Positions 1-8,589 are shown, counted from the first letter of the stretch. The stretch is 64,000 nucleotides of DNA from Acidimicrobiales bacterium (GCA_035531755.1 DATKSK010000007.1:1-64000); one strand, 5' to 3'. The notes: generated from the letters alone by a model not told the origin. Translations and numbers: made by a program.

Positions 1-165
1 TGCGCCACGGGGTCGACCGAGGTCATCCTGCACGGGAGGATCACGGGCAACACCCCGACCAGTCCCAGCACCGACGGGGGCGTGAAGGGCGGAGTCCACA
101 CCAAGCTGTGCTTCGACGCCGCCGGGAACCTGAGCCTGCTGCCTGGGCAGAGGTTCAAGCTCTGA
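1..165 (+). CDS. 3' end of a hypothetical protein (partial)
   Basis: The reading frame is open from the first base to TGA at 163-165, giving a 54-residue C-terminal fragment that begins CATGSTEV and ends PGQRFKL. It is rich in Gly, Thr and Ser and holds two cysteines about 40 residues apart, which fits a secreted beta-rich domain. The neighbouring genes encode surface proteins on the opposite strand. The start lies outside the window and no family is recognisable. Confidence 0.5.
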   Translation, partial: CATGSTEVILHGRITGNTPTSPSTDGGVKGGVHTKLCFDAAGNLSLLPGQRFKL

Positions 166-447
166 TCCACCACGGCTGAAGGTGGGCGCCCCATCGCCCG
201 CCTTCGGTGTCAACGAGACGTGGCGAGGAGGTCCCCCGCAAGAGGACCTCGAGGGGCGGGGCTTCGGCCCCGCCCCTGCTCGCTCGGTCGAACGACTGCG
301 TATGTCATGCACGGGGAAGGCGGGGGAACGACTGGGACCCCCGGCACGGTTGTCACCGTCCGGCTCTCAGCTCTGCCGTCTTCCCCGTGGGTGGCGTGAT
401 CACGCTCCACCAGGTCCGACTGCCCCTGGTCGGTTCCATATTCCGTC
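166..447. other. Intergenic stretch with one strong hairpin
   Basis: No convincing gene lies here; the open frames on both strands have compositions unlike neighbouring proteins. The only structure I see is the stem-loop at 252-277, between the end of the partial plus-strand gene and the end of the minus-strand small ORF, so it could serve both converging transcripts. Confidence 0.4.
252..277. terminator. UUCG-tetraloop hairpin, candidate terminator
   Basis: An 11-bp perfect stem (arm AGGGGCGGGGC and its complement) closes a TTCG tetraloop, giving the very stable C(UUCG)G fold. No U-tract follows on either strand, so it is not a canonical intrinsic terminator. Its place between converging transcripts still favours transcript-end formation or stabilisation. 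Confidence 0.45.
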
Positions 448-732
448 CTACGGAGTGGTGAGCGTGTCGGTGTCCCATGCCCACCGGATGGTTCGATCCT
501 GCGTGGGCACCCGGGTCAACCCCCAGCTGCGCGCCTTCTCGCCCGCATCCCGGAGGGACCCGTCGAGACCGGTGACGGTCCCGTCGGCGTAGTACACGAT
601 GATCCGCATGAGTCCGGCCTCCTCGTCCCCCGGGAGGGAGGTGATGACACGCTCCACCAGGGGACCGAGGCCAGGTTGCGCGAACGCCTGGCGTCTGCCG
701 CGCAGGGTCGACTGCATGCCTGCAGCACTCAC
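448..732 (-). CDS. Small hypothetical protein coupled to the DUF3494 gene
   Basis: A 94-residue frame starts with GTG at 732, overlapping the TGA of the upstream DUF3494 gene (GTGA), an arrangement typical of translational coupling. The second half (about residues 42-62) reads as a plausible folded segment with IIVYYADGTVTGLDGS, which resembles a short beta-hairpin. An internal ATG at residue 6 is an alternative start. No signal peptide, membrane segment or known family is visible. A chance ORF in GC-rich DNA remains possible, but the overlap and amino-acid composition favour a real gene. Confidence 0.45.
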   Translation of the reverse strand: MSAAGMQSTLRGRRQAFAQPGLGPLVERVITSLPGDEEAGLMRIIVYYADGTVTGLDGSLRDAGEKARSWGLTRVPTQDRTIRWAWDTDTLTTP

Positions 733-1703
733 GCGCGCACCCGCCGGCGATTCGCCACGCCCAGCAGCACGATGCCCGAGACGAGCAGGAGGCCGCCGAC
801 CAGCAGCGGCAGGCGAGGATCGAATCCAGTGACCGCAAGACCTGTCGGTGTGGGCGATCCCGACGCGCCCGGAACCGCCGTGCCGGAGCCGAGCCCGTTC
901 CCGGTGGGTGTGGGGGCCGTCACGCCCGTGTTCGTGTGCGGCGTGGCGGTCACCGCCGCGCACGTCTGGGCCGTGATGGTGTTGTGGTCCAGCGTGACCG
1001 CGCCGTTGCGGGCCAGCAGCCGACCGTCGATGGTCGCCCCTGTCGTGGCGGTGATGGACGTCAGGGCGAGGACGCTCCCGACGATGTGCGAGCCGGTCCC
1101 GAGCGTCGCGGAGCTCCCGACCTTCCAGTAGACGTTGCACGCCGTGCCGCCGTTGAGCACGATCACGGAACTGCTCGACGCCGTGATGAGGGTCGACGAC
1201 GCCTGGAAGATGAACACCGCAGCCGGGTCACCCAACGTGTTCAGCGTCAGGGTGCCGGTGAGCCCGAGGGTGGGACTGGTGTAGACGCCGGGGGTCAGGG
1301 TCCGACCGCCGAGCTCGGTGGCCACGGCCGTGGCGGGGCCGGCGCCGGCAGCAGTGTTGTAGCCGGTGGTGAGGTCCGTCTTGGCCTGCTGTGTCACCGC
1401 GTCGCCGACATGGTTGGTGCCGCCGAGTGTCACCGATCCGAACCCCGTCTCCGACGGGGTCGGGAACGTCCCGACGTCACCGGTGATCGTGGTCGGCCCC
1501 GTGTTCGTGATCCCCGCACCGGACAGGACGGCGAAGGACCCGGCGCTTCCCAGGCCGACCGGCGCTTGCGCGGCGTCGGCGGGGAGGCTGGGAAAGAGGA
1601 CGGCCGTACCCACCACCACGACGGCCAATGACGCCAACGGAGCCAGGTGGTGATGCCCGCGCGGGCCGGAACGGATAGAGCGGTGTGGGCGATCGAGCCG
1701 CAT
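729..1703 (-). CDS. DUF3494 ice-binding-like surface protein with LAXTG anchor
   Basis: The 324-residue protein has an N-terminal signal sequence (hydrophobic stretch about 24-45), then an ice-binding-like domain of the DUF3494 family (about 48-245). Family features include the opening LGSAGSFAVLSGAGITNTG, DVGTFP and the closing GRLLARNGAVTLDHNTI. A Thr/Pro/Gly-rich linker leads to LAVTG (about 289), a hydrophobic helix and the tail NRRRVRA, a sorting signal of the LAXTG type used by class E sortases. DUF3494 proteins bind ice or act as adhesins; here only surface display is firm. ATG at 1703 is preferred over GTG/ATG at 1718/1715 because GAGG lies six bases upstream. No sortase gene is in the window. 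Confidence 0.85.
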   Translation of the reverse strand: MRLDRPHRSIRSGPRGHHHLAPLASLAVVVVGTAVLFPSLPADAAQAPVGLGSAGSFAVLSGAGITNTGPTTITGDVGTFPTPSETGFGSVTLGGTNHVGDAVTQQAKTDLTTGYNTAAGAGPATAVATELGGRTLTPGVYTSPTLGLTGTLTLNTLGDPAAVFIFQASSTLITASSSSVIVLNGGTACNVYWKVGSSATLGTGSHIVGSVLALTSITATTGATIDGRLLARNGAVTLDHNTITAQTCAAVTATPHTNTGVTAPTPTGNGLGSGTAVPGASGSPTPTGLAVTGFDPRLPLLVGGLLLVSGIVLLGVANRRRVRA

Positions 1704-1946
1704 GACGTACCTCATCACTGTCGGGAGAGGTCACGTCGAGCCAGGTGGCGGGTTTCCGATCCTCCGGAATCCTGTCCGAAACCAGGCGCCCCTCTCGGGG
1801 GGTCTGCCTGCTGATATCGGCACAACAGCGTGCCTTCTTGAGCAGGAGAGTGGAGCCTTGTCACGCGACAGGGGTGCCACGACCCCACCGACCGAAGCTT
1901 GCGGCTCCTTACGTCTTCGACCGGTTCCGGGCCGACAGCGCCCCTC

Positions 1947-4900
1947 TCACCGCTGCTCTGGTGGTCGACCGTCGACCCACAGCTGTTCCCGTGCATGGGA
2001 GGGCCGCCGCCTGTCACCGAGCCGAAGGGCACCGAAAGCTCCGGACAGGGGTGCATCTTTCCGTCCGATCAGTACCCACCTGAGCCGGCGCGGCGCATCC
2101 GCCAGGAGCAGCATGGCGAGGCCGAGCACGATGAGAACCCCGCCTGCAGCGACGATCCAACCGGTGGCCGCCCCGGGGCCGGTGAACGCCAAGACGCTCG
2201 ACGAGGCCCGGACCACGGGCGACGCCGTCGACGACGGCCCCGCGGGGTCGCCCGTCGTCGAGGACGACGCCTTGGTGGCCGCCGCCGCGGTCGTGGTCGG
2301 GGACGTGCTCGTGGACGCCGTCGAAGTCGTGGCTCCGGGGCCGGCCGTGGTGGAGGTGCTCGCCGGGTCGGAGGTGGTGGTCGTGGCGCTCACCGGTGCT
2401 ACGGGTTCGGTCGTGGTGGGCCCCGCCCCGGGCACCGGCGGCGTGGTGGTCGGCACCGGTGGCTGCGAGCCCGGGAACAGGATCGGGGCCGTGGCGCTGT
2501 CACCGGCCGCGTCGCCGTACCGGAGGCTGCAGGTCGCGCCGGCGGCCTGCTGGGCCGGCGTGGGCGGGCAGGGGTAGTTGGCGGCGTCCGCCGCCGGGTC
2601 CTGTCCGGCGCTGTCGGTGCCCGGGCATGAGGTGATGATGTCGGCCGACGAGCCGCACGGCGGCCCGACCGTGCCGGTGGCGACGGTGTAGGTGGTCGAC
2701 AGGTCCCCGGTGGCGGAGGTGGTCACCAGGTTCAAGGTGGGCGCAGTGCACCCGACCGGCACGGCCGAATCGACCGGCGAGCCGAGCGACACCGTCGGCT
2801 GACCGGGGGTGTCGTTGCACTCCAGGACGTTGCCCGGGGAGCCGTCGGCGAATCCGCTGCCGGTCACCGAGACGCTCGTCCCGTCTTGCAGGTCGGTGAA
2901 GGGGCTCACGGTCAGCGTCGGCGCCCCCGTCACGCCCACGGTGGCGATCACCGGCGAGACGGGCGTGCCCACCGGGAACGTCGACACGATGCCCGTGGGC
3001 TCCGTGTTGTTGGGGTAGGCGGCGCACCGTAGCGTCAGGTTGCTCCCCGACACGACCAGGACCAGTTGGACGAACCCGTCCTGGGTGATGGTGATGGCAC
3101 CTCCCGACGCCGTGAACGGACCGATGGTGGCAGCGGGTGACGGCAGTGTGAGGGGGACGCCGGTCGGGGGCACCGGCGACGGGATCGGGGCGTTCAGGTT
3201 CATCGTCCCGGTGGAGATCTGTGCCGGGGTGGCACCGCTGGCGTCGACGGTGGCCGTCGCCGTCCCGGTGATGGCGCTGTTGCCCAGCGCGGCTGCGGCC
3301 GAGGCGATGCTGGCCGGGATGGTGAGCGTGGTCTGGTAGCCAGTGAGGTTGAACTGGTCCCCGGGAGCCGGACCGGCCGGCGTGATCGTGCCCGTGGTGA
3401 GGACGTTGTTCAGGGCGATGTTACCGACCGGCGTGCCCGGGCAGTACAGCTCGTAGGATCCCGGCGGTCCGGGCGGCGGCGGCGGGGGAGGGATGGAGGT
3501 GGCGCTGCCCGTGGCGATGAGGGGATTCGTGTACCCGGTGTTCGGCTGGCGCAGGGACAGGCCCGTGGGCACGGTGTCGTTCACCAGCGTGGTGCAGAAC
3601 AACCCGAAGCGATCGCCGAAGGCGGTCACGTCGAGGTTGGCGCCGGACGCCGACACGTCGATGGGACCACCGCCGGCGGTGAACGTCTCGGGTTGGGACC
3701 CCGGCGCCGGCGTGGCGGTGAACTGCACCCCCGAGGCCGGCACGGGCGACGGCAGGGTGACGTCGAACGACATGTCGTCGACGCCCGGGTAGGGGTACGG
3801 ATACGGGCCCGGGTAGGGGTACGGGCCCGGGTACGGCCCGGGGTACACGACGGTCGTCGTGCTGGGTACGGGCCCGGGCGAGGTGGTCGCCGTCAGCGCC
3901 GGGGTCGGCGCCACCGAGATCCCGGGGCCGGGATAGCCGGCGAACTGCGTCCCGGTCACGTTCAGGAACAGCGACAGGTCCCCGCTCAGCGTGGTGAGCC
4001 CGAGGTTCTCGGCCTGCTGGGCCACGCTCTGGGGGATGGTGAACTGTGTCTGCAGGTTGGTCACCTGGAATTGGTCGCCCTCGTTCAGCGACGCCGGCGT
4101 GATGGACGCCGTGGTGACGACGTCGTTGAGGCCGATGTTGCCCACCGGTGTGTTCGGGCAGTACAGCTCGTAGGGGGCGCCCGGCGTCTGGTTCCCCGTC
4201 CCGGGATTCCCCGGCACCGAGGTCGTGGTCGTCGTCGTGGTCGGCGTCCCCGAGGCGCTGGCGGTGGCGATGATGGGCCGGATGGGCGTGGCCGCCGGTG
4301 GCGTGCCGGTGGAGCCGGAGGTGGCGATGCTGTCGTTCGGGAAGGCGGTGCACGACATCTTGAAGGCCTTGCTCGACAATTTGGCCACCACCAGGATCGA
4401 CTGGTCCTGGGCGATCGTGATCGGCCCGCCGCTCGCCGTGAAGGGACCCACGCTGGTGGGCGACGACGGGATGTCGAGCGCCAGCCCCGTGGGGGGGACC
4501 GGGTTCGGTATGGGCAGGTCGAATCCCATCGAGCCCGTGGGCACCTGGGACTGTGTCGTCCCGTAGGCGTCCACCTCGCCGGCCGCCAGTCCGTCGAAGC
4601 TGCTGTTGCCGAGACCGGCGGCAGCGGCGACGTCACCCGACGGGACGGGGATGTCGGTCTGGTAGCCCGTCACCTGGAACTGGTCGCCCGCCGCCAGGGT
4701 CCCGGGCGAGACGGTGGCCGAGGTGGTCACGTCGTTGAAGACGAGGTCACCCACCGGCGTGTGCGGGCAGTACAGCTCGTAGGGCCCGGTGACCGCCCCC
4801 GCTGCCGATGTGGTCGTGGTCGACGGGCTCCCCGCGGCGGCGATGGCGGGCGACAGGGGGAGCCCCGGCGGGATCCCCTGGGCGAAGCCCGTCGGCAGGA

Positions 4901-5492
4901 CGTCGTTGGGGTACGCCGAGCACTCCAGGGGAGGGAGCCCACCGGGAATGGCGATGTCGTTGAACGTCAGCGTGATCGACGACCCCAGCGACAGCGCGAT
5001 GTTGCTGCTGGTGGCGGTGAAGGGGCCGATGGTCGCCGGCGTGGAGGGTACGGCGAGAGGCAACCCCGACGACGGGACGGGGGTCGGGATCGCCGTGGTG
5101 TAGGCGAGGGACCCGGTCGGCATCGACGTGGGCGTCGCACCATTGGCCACGATCGTGGCGGAGGCGGTCCCGGTGATCATCGTGTTCCCGACGGCGGTCG
5201 CCGCCTGGATGATGTCGGCCGGGACGACCAGGTTGGTCTGGAAATTCGTCAGGCTGACCTGCTGTCCGGGCGACGGCGACGCCGGCGAGAGGCTGCCGGA
5301 CATGACGACGTCGTTGAACACCAGGTCGCCGATGGGCGTGTTCGTGCAGAAGAGCTCGAATGCCGAGGTGTCTGCGAAGGCGGGCGCAGTGAGGGCCTGC
5401 ACGGTCACGCCGACAATCATCAACGAGCCGGCGAGGAGCGCGACGGCACCGGCCACACCGATGCGGGCGGCGACGACTGGAGAGCGTCCCAT
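1947..5492 (-). CDS. Large secreted four-repeat protein with neocarzinostatin-like domain and LAXTG anchor
   Basis: The product has 1181 residues. A signal peptide (about 1-40, ending APAFA) precedes four repeats of roughly 170-240 residues, each opening with (Y/F)EL(Y/F)C and then TP(V/I)G(D/N). A domain beginning TLTVSPFTDLQDGTSVSVTG and carrying two Cys pairs matches the neocarzinostatin-like family. A Thr/Ser/Pro-rich stalk, the motif LAFTG, a membrane helix and the basic segment RRLRW follow. The third repeat carries a PGPYP-rich insert. An unexpected tail of about 42 residues continues past the basic segment. ATG 5492 is chosen because GGGGG lies four bases upstream and a signal peptide follows directly. 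Likely role: wall-anchored structural or adhesive protein; the ligand is unknown. Confidence 0.75.
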   Translation of the reverse strand: MGRSPVVAARIGVAGAVALLAGSLMIVGVTVQALTAPAFADTSAFELFCTNTPIGDLVFNDVVMSGSLSPASPSPGQQVSLTNFQTNLVVPADIIQAATAVGNTMITGTASATIVANGATPTSMPTGSLAYTTAIPTPVPSSGLPLAVPSTPATIGPFTATSSNIALSLGSSITLTFNDIAIPGGLPPLECSAYPNDVLPTGFAQGIPPGLPLSPAIAAAGSPSTTTTSAAGAVTGPYELYCPHTPVGDLVFNDVTTSATVSPGTLAAGDQFQVTGYQTDIPVPSGDVAAAAGLGNSSFDGLAAGEVDAYGTTQSQVPTGSMGFDLPIPNPVPPTGLALDIPSSPTSVGPFTASGGPITIAQDQSILVVAKLSSKAFKMSCTAFPNDSIATSGSTGTPPAATPIRPIIATASASGTPTTTTTTTSVPGNPGTGNQTPGAPYELYCPNTPVGNIGLNDVVTTASITPASLNEGDQFQVTNLQTQFTIPQSVAQQAENLGLTTLSGDLSLFLNVTGTQFAGYPGPGISVAPTPALTATTSPGPVPSTTTVVYPGPYPGPYPYPGPYPYPYPGVDDMSFDVTLPSPVPASGVQFTATPAPGSQPETFTAGGGPIDVSASGANLDVTAFGDRFGLFCTTLVNDTVPTGLSLRQPNTGYTNPLIATGSATSIPPPPPPPGPPGSYELYCPGTPVGNIALNNVLTTGTITPAGPAPGDQFNLTGYQTTLTIPASIASAAAALGNSAITGTATATVDASGATPAQISTGTMNLNAPIPSPVPPTGVPLTLPSPAATIGPFTASGGAITITQDGFVQLVLVVSGSNLTLRCAAYPNNTEPTGIVSTFPVGTPVSPVIATVGVTGAPTLTVSPFTDLQDGTSVSVTGSGFADGSPGNVLECNDTPGQPTVSLGSPVDSAVPVGCTAPTLNLVTTSATGDLSTTYTVATGTVGPPCGSSADIITSCPGTDSAGQDPAADAANYPCPPTPAQQAAGATCSLRYGDAAGDSATAPILFPGSQPPVPTTTPPVPGAGPTTTEPVAPVSATTTTSDPASTSTTAGPGATTSTASTSTSPTTTAAAATKASSSTTGDPAGPSSTASPVVRASSSVLAFTGPGAATGWIVAAGGVLIVLGLAMLLLADAPRRLRWVLIGRKDAPLSGAFGALRLGDRRRPSHAREQLWVDGRPPEQR
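2945..5360 (-). repeat. Four degenerate domain repeats inside the large surface protein
   Basis: Minus-strand units begin at 5360, 4781, 4172 and 3455 (193, 203 and 239 codons apart), each starting with codons for (Y/F)EL(Y/F)C. Each unit then shows G(D/N)(L/I), a segment ending with (N/Y/L)QT, and a closing C..(Y/F).ND or (Y/V)NN element. The copies differ at many positions, so this is an old intragenic duplication and not a recent tandem array. The end of the fourth unit is approximate. Confidence 0.75.
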
Positions 5493-5853
5493 CGGACCCC
5501 CTGTTCGCTCGGACCGGACGCGCAAGACGCCGCGGGCCCCCCGTGTCATCGGATCAGAGTGCCCGCCCCGGAACATCCCCAATATTGAGGAAACGCTGGC
5601 AGGGTCCGACCGGTGTCGGTCCGTGGTGTGCCACTCCGAGCCTGCTCTCCCCATCGGGCCGGCCGCCGGCGACCGTGCCCAGGGATCGCGATCGACGGGA
5701 GGGGGCCGTGCCCTCGGGGTGCTTACGGGGCTCGGCCGTCGGTCCGGAGTCGATCAGCTCGACGGTGCACGTCGGCGCGTACCAGCGGCCGCCCCACGCG
5801 TACTACTTGCCCACGCGTACTACTTGCCCACGCGTACTACTTGCCCACGCGTA
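5493..5853. other. Intergenic stretch between two secreted-protein genes
   Basis: No gene is supported here. It contains a near-palindrome CCCCAATATTGAGG at 5577-5590, the most AT-rich spot of the stretch, about 85 bases upstream of the large surface-protein start and a possible operator or promoter element. At its left end is the 17-bp tandem array described separately. The promoter of the large gene is probably here but no clear -10/-35 pair can be chosen. Confidence 0.4.
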
Positions 5854-5860
5854 CTACTTG
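5793..5860. repeat. Perfect 17-bp tandem repeat, four copies, overlapping a stop codon
   Basis: Four identical units CCCACGCGTACTACTTG occupy 5793-5809, 5810-5826, 5827-5843 and 5844-5860 without spacers. Each carries the 6-bp palindrome ACGCGT. The last unit includes the stop codon (5854-5856) and final codon of the TIG-domain gene on the minus strand, so the array looks like serial duplication of that gene's 3' end. Confidence 0.95.
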
Positions 5861-6993
5861 TAGGTGAATTGGTCCTTCGGGACCGACGAGCTCGTGCCGA
5901 GGGGGGTGCTGACGGTGATGTCGACCGTCCCGATGATCCCTGCGGGTGCCTTCGCCAGAACGATCTTGCCGGAGATCACCCTGACATTGGTAGCCGGGTT
6001 GGGGCCGAAGTCCACCTCGGTCGTCCCCATGAGGTTATGACCGGTGATGGCCACGACCGTCCCACCGGCGGCGGGCCCGTGCCGGGGGGCCACGTGCGTG
6101 ACGACCGGGGCCACGTTGGTGTACGTGAACTGGTCGCCGGTGGTCGGCACGCTCGTGCCCGCGGTCGCCGTCACGATGACGTCGACCGTCCCGGCCACGC
6201 CCGGCGGTGAGGTCGCGGTGATCAGGTGGCTGGTGATCACCGTGACGTCAGTGGCCGCATTGGCACCGAAGGCGACAGTTGTGGCCCCGGTCAGGTTGTA
6301 CCCGCGGATCGTCACGGCGGTCCCGCCTGCGGTCGATCCCCGGTGGGGGGTGACGTGGGTGACGGCCGGCAAGGGCGACCTGTACGTGAACTGGTCCTTC
6401 GGCGTCACCAGGCTCGTGCCGAGCGGCGTCGTCACCGTGACGTCCACGGTCCCCGCACCGGCAGGCGCCTTCGCCGTGATGATGGTGTTGGAGAACACGG
6501 TGACATTGGTCGCCGGGGTGGTGCCGAAGTCGACCGCCGTGACACCGTTGAGATCCTTGCCGAGGATCGTGACCGTCGTGCCGCCCGCCGGACGGCCGTG
6601 GTTCGGGTCGACATGCGACACGACGGGCAGGAGCACCTGGTAGGTGAACCGGTCCTTGGTGCTCATCGCGCTGGTGCCCGACGGGGTGGTCACGGTGATG
6701 TCGACCGTGCCGGTCCCGGCGGGAACGGCGGGAGACTTGGCGATGATGATGTGATGCGACACGACCCTGAAGGTCCTAGCGGGCGTGCTGCCGAAATCCA
6801 CGCCGGTGGCGCCGTTCAGGGCGGTCCCGGTGATGGCGACCGCCGTACCACCGAGCGCCGACCCGTGGCGCGGGGCGACGTGCTTGACCACCGGCGCGGC
6901 GGCCGCGGCACTGGCGACTCCCGGCGCCGCCGCCAGGACGATGCCGACTGGCAACACGATGACGGCCGCGCCCAATGCGAGCTTGCGAAACAT
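5854..6993 (-). CDS. Secreted protein with four IPT/TIG domains
   Basis: The 379-residue product has a signal peptide (about 1-31, ending GVASA) and then four IPT/TIG immunoglobulin-like repeats of about 85 residues. Their openings are PVVKHVAPRHG, PVVSHVDPNHG, PAVTHVTPHRG and PVVTHVAPRHG, each followed by GGT.(V/A).I.G..L.G and ending (D/G)(Q/R)FTY. No sorting signal or transmembrane helix follows, so it should be released or loosely wall-bound. GGGAGG upstream of ATG 6993 is a good ribosome site. TIG domains bind carbohydrate or protein partners; the ligand here is unknown. The last codons lie inside a 17-bp tandem repeat. Confidence 0.85.
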   Translation of the reverse strand: MFRKLALGAAVIVLPVGIVLAAAPGVASAAAAAPVVKHVAPRHGSALGGTAVAITGTALNGATGVDFGSTPARTFRVVSHHIIIAKSPAVPAGTGTVDITVTTPSGTSAMSTKDRFTYQVLLPVVSHVDPNHGRPAGGTTVTILGKDLNGVTAVDFGTTPATNVTVFSNTIITAKAPAGAGTVDVTVTTPLGTSLVTPKDQFTYRSPLPAVTHVTPHRGSTAGGTAVTIRGYNLTGATTVAFGANAATDVTVITSHLITATSPPGVAGTVDVIVTATAGTSVPTTGDQFTYTNVAPVVTHVAPRHGPAAGGTVVAITGHNLMGTTEVDFGPNPATNVRVISGKIVLAKAPAGIIGTVDITVSTPLGTSSSVPKDQFTYK

Positions 6994-7172
6994 GGCCCAC
7001 CTCCCAAGAAACCCCGCTCATCATGGCCCGCCGGGGATGCAGTGTCCACGGCTCCGGACCACGAGGGGAACGTCATAACGCTTCCATAACAGTGGCTGGG
7101 AAGCTTCGGTGACGTGCCTGGGAATATCGAGACAATTGCCACGTCTCGTGCCGTGAGCACCACCATCGCGAG

Positions 7173-7775
7173 TCACGAGGGGCGCACGGCCCGGATCACG
7201 GCATCAATGGCTTCGGCCTCGCCGGCATCGGTCGCGACGGGTCGCCGCACCCGCTCGGCTCGCTCGACACGTAGGGACGGCACGAGGTCGTCGGCAACCT
7301 CCTCGGGCGTGAACAGCACGGACGCGTCCTGCGGGCCCCCGACACCTTCGGACAGGTTGGACGCGTCGTGACCGATGACAAGAAGGACACCGCCGGGTGC
7401 CAGTGCCGCCGCGACGTGTCCGAGCACCGTCCGGCGGCGGTCGGCGGCAAGGTGGAGATAGAGCACGATCACGAGATCGAAGGCGCTGGGCGGGGGTTCC
7501 CACGCCACGAGGTCCGCTTCGATCCACGTCACGTCGACCTGCCGGTCGGCCGCCAGCCGGCGCGCCTTGGCCAGGCCGGTCGAGGAGAAATCGACGCCGA
7601 CGACGTCCCAGCCCCGCGAGGCCAGCCACACCGAGTTGCGACCTTCGCCGCATGCCACGTCGAGTGCGCGCCCGGGAGCCATCGACCCGACTTCCTCGAC
7701 CAGGAACCGATTCGGCTCCGCCTTCCATATCAGTTCGTCGGTGCCGTACCGCTCGTTCCAGTCACTGCGGTCCAC
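7173..7775 (-). CDS. Class I SAM-dependent methyltransferase
   Basis: The 200-residue product carries motif I as ALDVACGEGRNSVWLA, motif II as VVGVDFS and a post-motif ALAPGGVLLVIGH, the Rossmann methyltransferase fold. The opening VDRSDWNERYGTDELIW resembles the tellurite-resistance/thiopurine-type small methyltransferases. GTG 7775 is chosen because GAGGAGG precedes it and homologues start near W.ERY; in-frame ATG 7811 would add 12 residues. Substrate unknown. It is divergent from the PIG-L deacetylase gene at 7894. Confidence 0.75.
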   Translation of the reverse strand: MDRSDWNERYGTDELIWKAEPNRFLVEEVGSMAPGRALDVACGEGRNSVWLASRGWDVVGVDFSSTGLAKARRLAADRQVDVTWIEADLVAWEPPPSAFDLVIVLYLHLAADRRRTVLGHVAAALAPGGVLLVIGHDASNLSEGVGGPQDASVLFTPEEVADDLVPSLRVERAERVRRPVATDAGEAEAIDAVIRAVRPS

Positions 7776-7893
7776 GATTCCTCCTCGTACGATATCGCTG
7801 TCCGTGCTCATCGCTCTCGGAATACCGGGTGGGAGATCCGGTTGACACTCGTGGCGGGATCTCCCGACGAGGGCTCGCATTCGAGGTGCCGCG

Positions 7894-8589
7894 TTGGCCC
7901 ACAACCCAGGTAGCGCGTCGACGGGGGAGCTTCCCCGGGCGGCCTCGGTCCTGGCGGTGTGCGCTCACCCCGACGACGAGAGTTTCGGGCTCGGTGCAGT
8001 CCTCGCCGCATTCGCGGAGGCTGGATCGCGCACCGCGGTGATCTGCTTCACGCACGGCGAGACGTCGACGCTCGGCGCCGACGCCTCGGAGCTCGGCCGG
8101 ATCCGCTCCGCAGAGCTGGCCGACGCCGCGGCCGAGCTCGGCGTGGGCCATGTGGAGCTCCTCGACTACCCCGACGGTGCACTGGCCCACCAACCCCTGG
8201 CCCCGCTCACCGAACACGTCTGCCGGGTGGCCACGCGGGTCGGGGCGGACCTCCTCCTCGTCTTCGACGAAGGCGGCATCACCGGGCACGCCGACCACGA
8301 TCGAGCCACCGAGGCCGCGCTGCGGAGCGCTGAACACACGCACCTGCCGGTCCTGGCCTGGGCCGTGCCCGAACGAGTGGCGACCGCCTTGAACGCCGAG
8401 CTCGGCACCGAGTTCGTGGGGCGCGCGACGGAGCATCTCGACGTCGTGATCGAGGTCGATCGCCGGCGTCAGCACCGGGCCATCGCCCGGCACGAGAGCC
8501 AGGCGACGGACAACCCCGTCCTCCGGCGTCGGCTCGAGCTCCAGGGTGACCATGAAGCGTTTCGCTGGCTCCGGCCGCCCCGCCGATGA
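7894..8589 (+). CDS. PIG-L family deacetylase
   Basis: The 231-residue protein has the family zinc motif AHPDDE near residue 24 and a later metal-binding segment ITGHADHDRATEAA. PIG-L/LmbE enzymes remove N-acetyl groups from GlcNAc-containing conjugates; in actinobacteria they include MshB and Mca of mycothiol metabolism and BshB-like enzymes. The sequence is shorter than Mca and substrate assignment is not possible. The start is TTG at 7894 with GAGG seven bases upstream; no earlier ATG or GTG is in frame. A second, different PIG-L gene is at 36382. Confidence 0.8.
   Translation: MAHNPGSASTGELPRAASVLAVCAHPDDESFGLGAVLAAFAEAGSRTAVICFTHGETSTLGADASELGRIRSAELADAAAELGVGHVELLDYPDGALAHQPLAPLTEHVCRVATRVGADLLLVFDEGGITGHADHDRATEAALRSAEHTHLPVLAWAVPERVATALNAELGTEFVGRATEHLDVVIEVDRRRQHRAIARHESQATDNPVLRRRLELQGDHEAFRWLRPPRR

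Noticed and set aside
1704-1946. Possible cyclic-dinucleotide riboswitch upstream of the DUF3494 gene
   Set aside because: The GACG.AA-like fragments do not form the conserved paired core of the c-di-GMP or c-di-AMP classes; only an imperfect GGTTTCCGA inverted pair is visible.
3693-5588. 631-codon plus-strand frame inside the large surface-protein gene
   Set aside because: Arg/Gly-rich shadow of the minus-strand repeats, with no start signal or domain.
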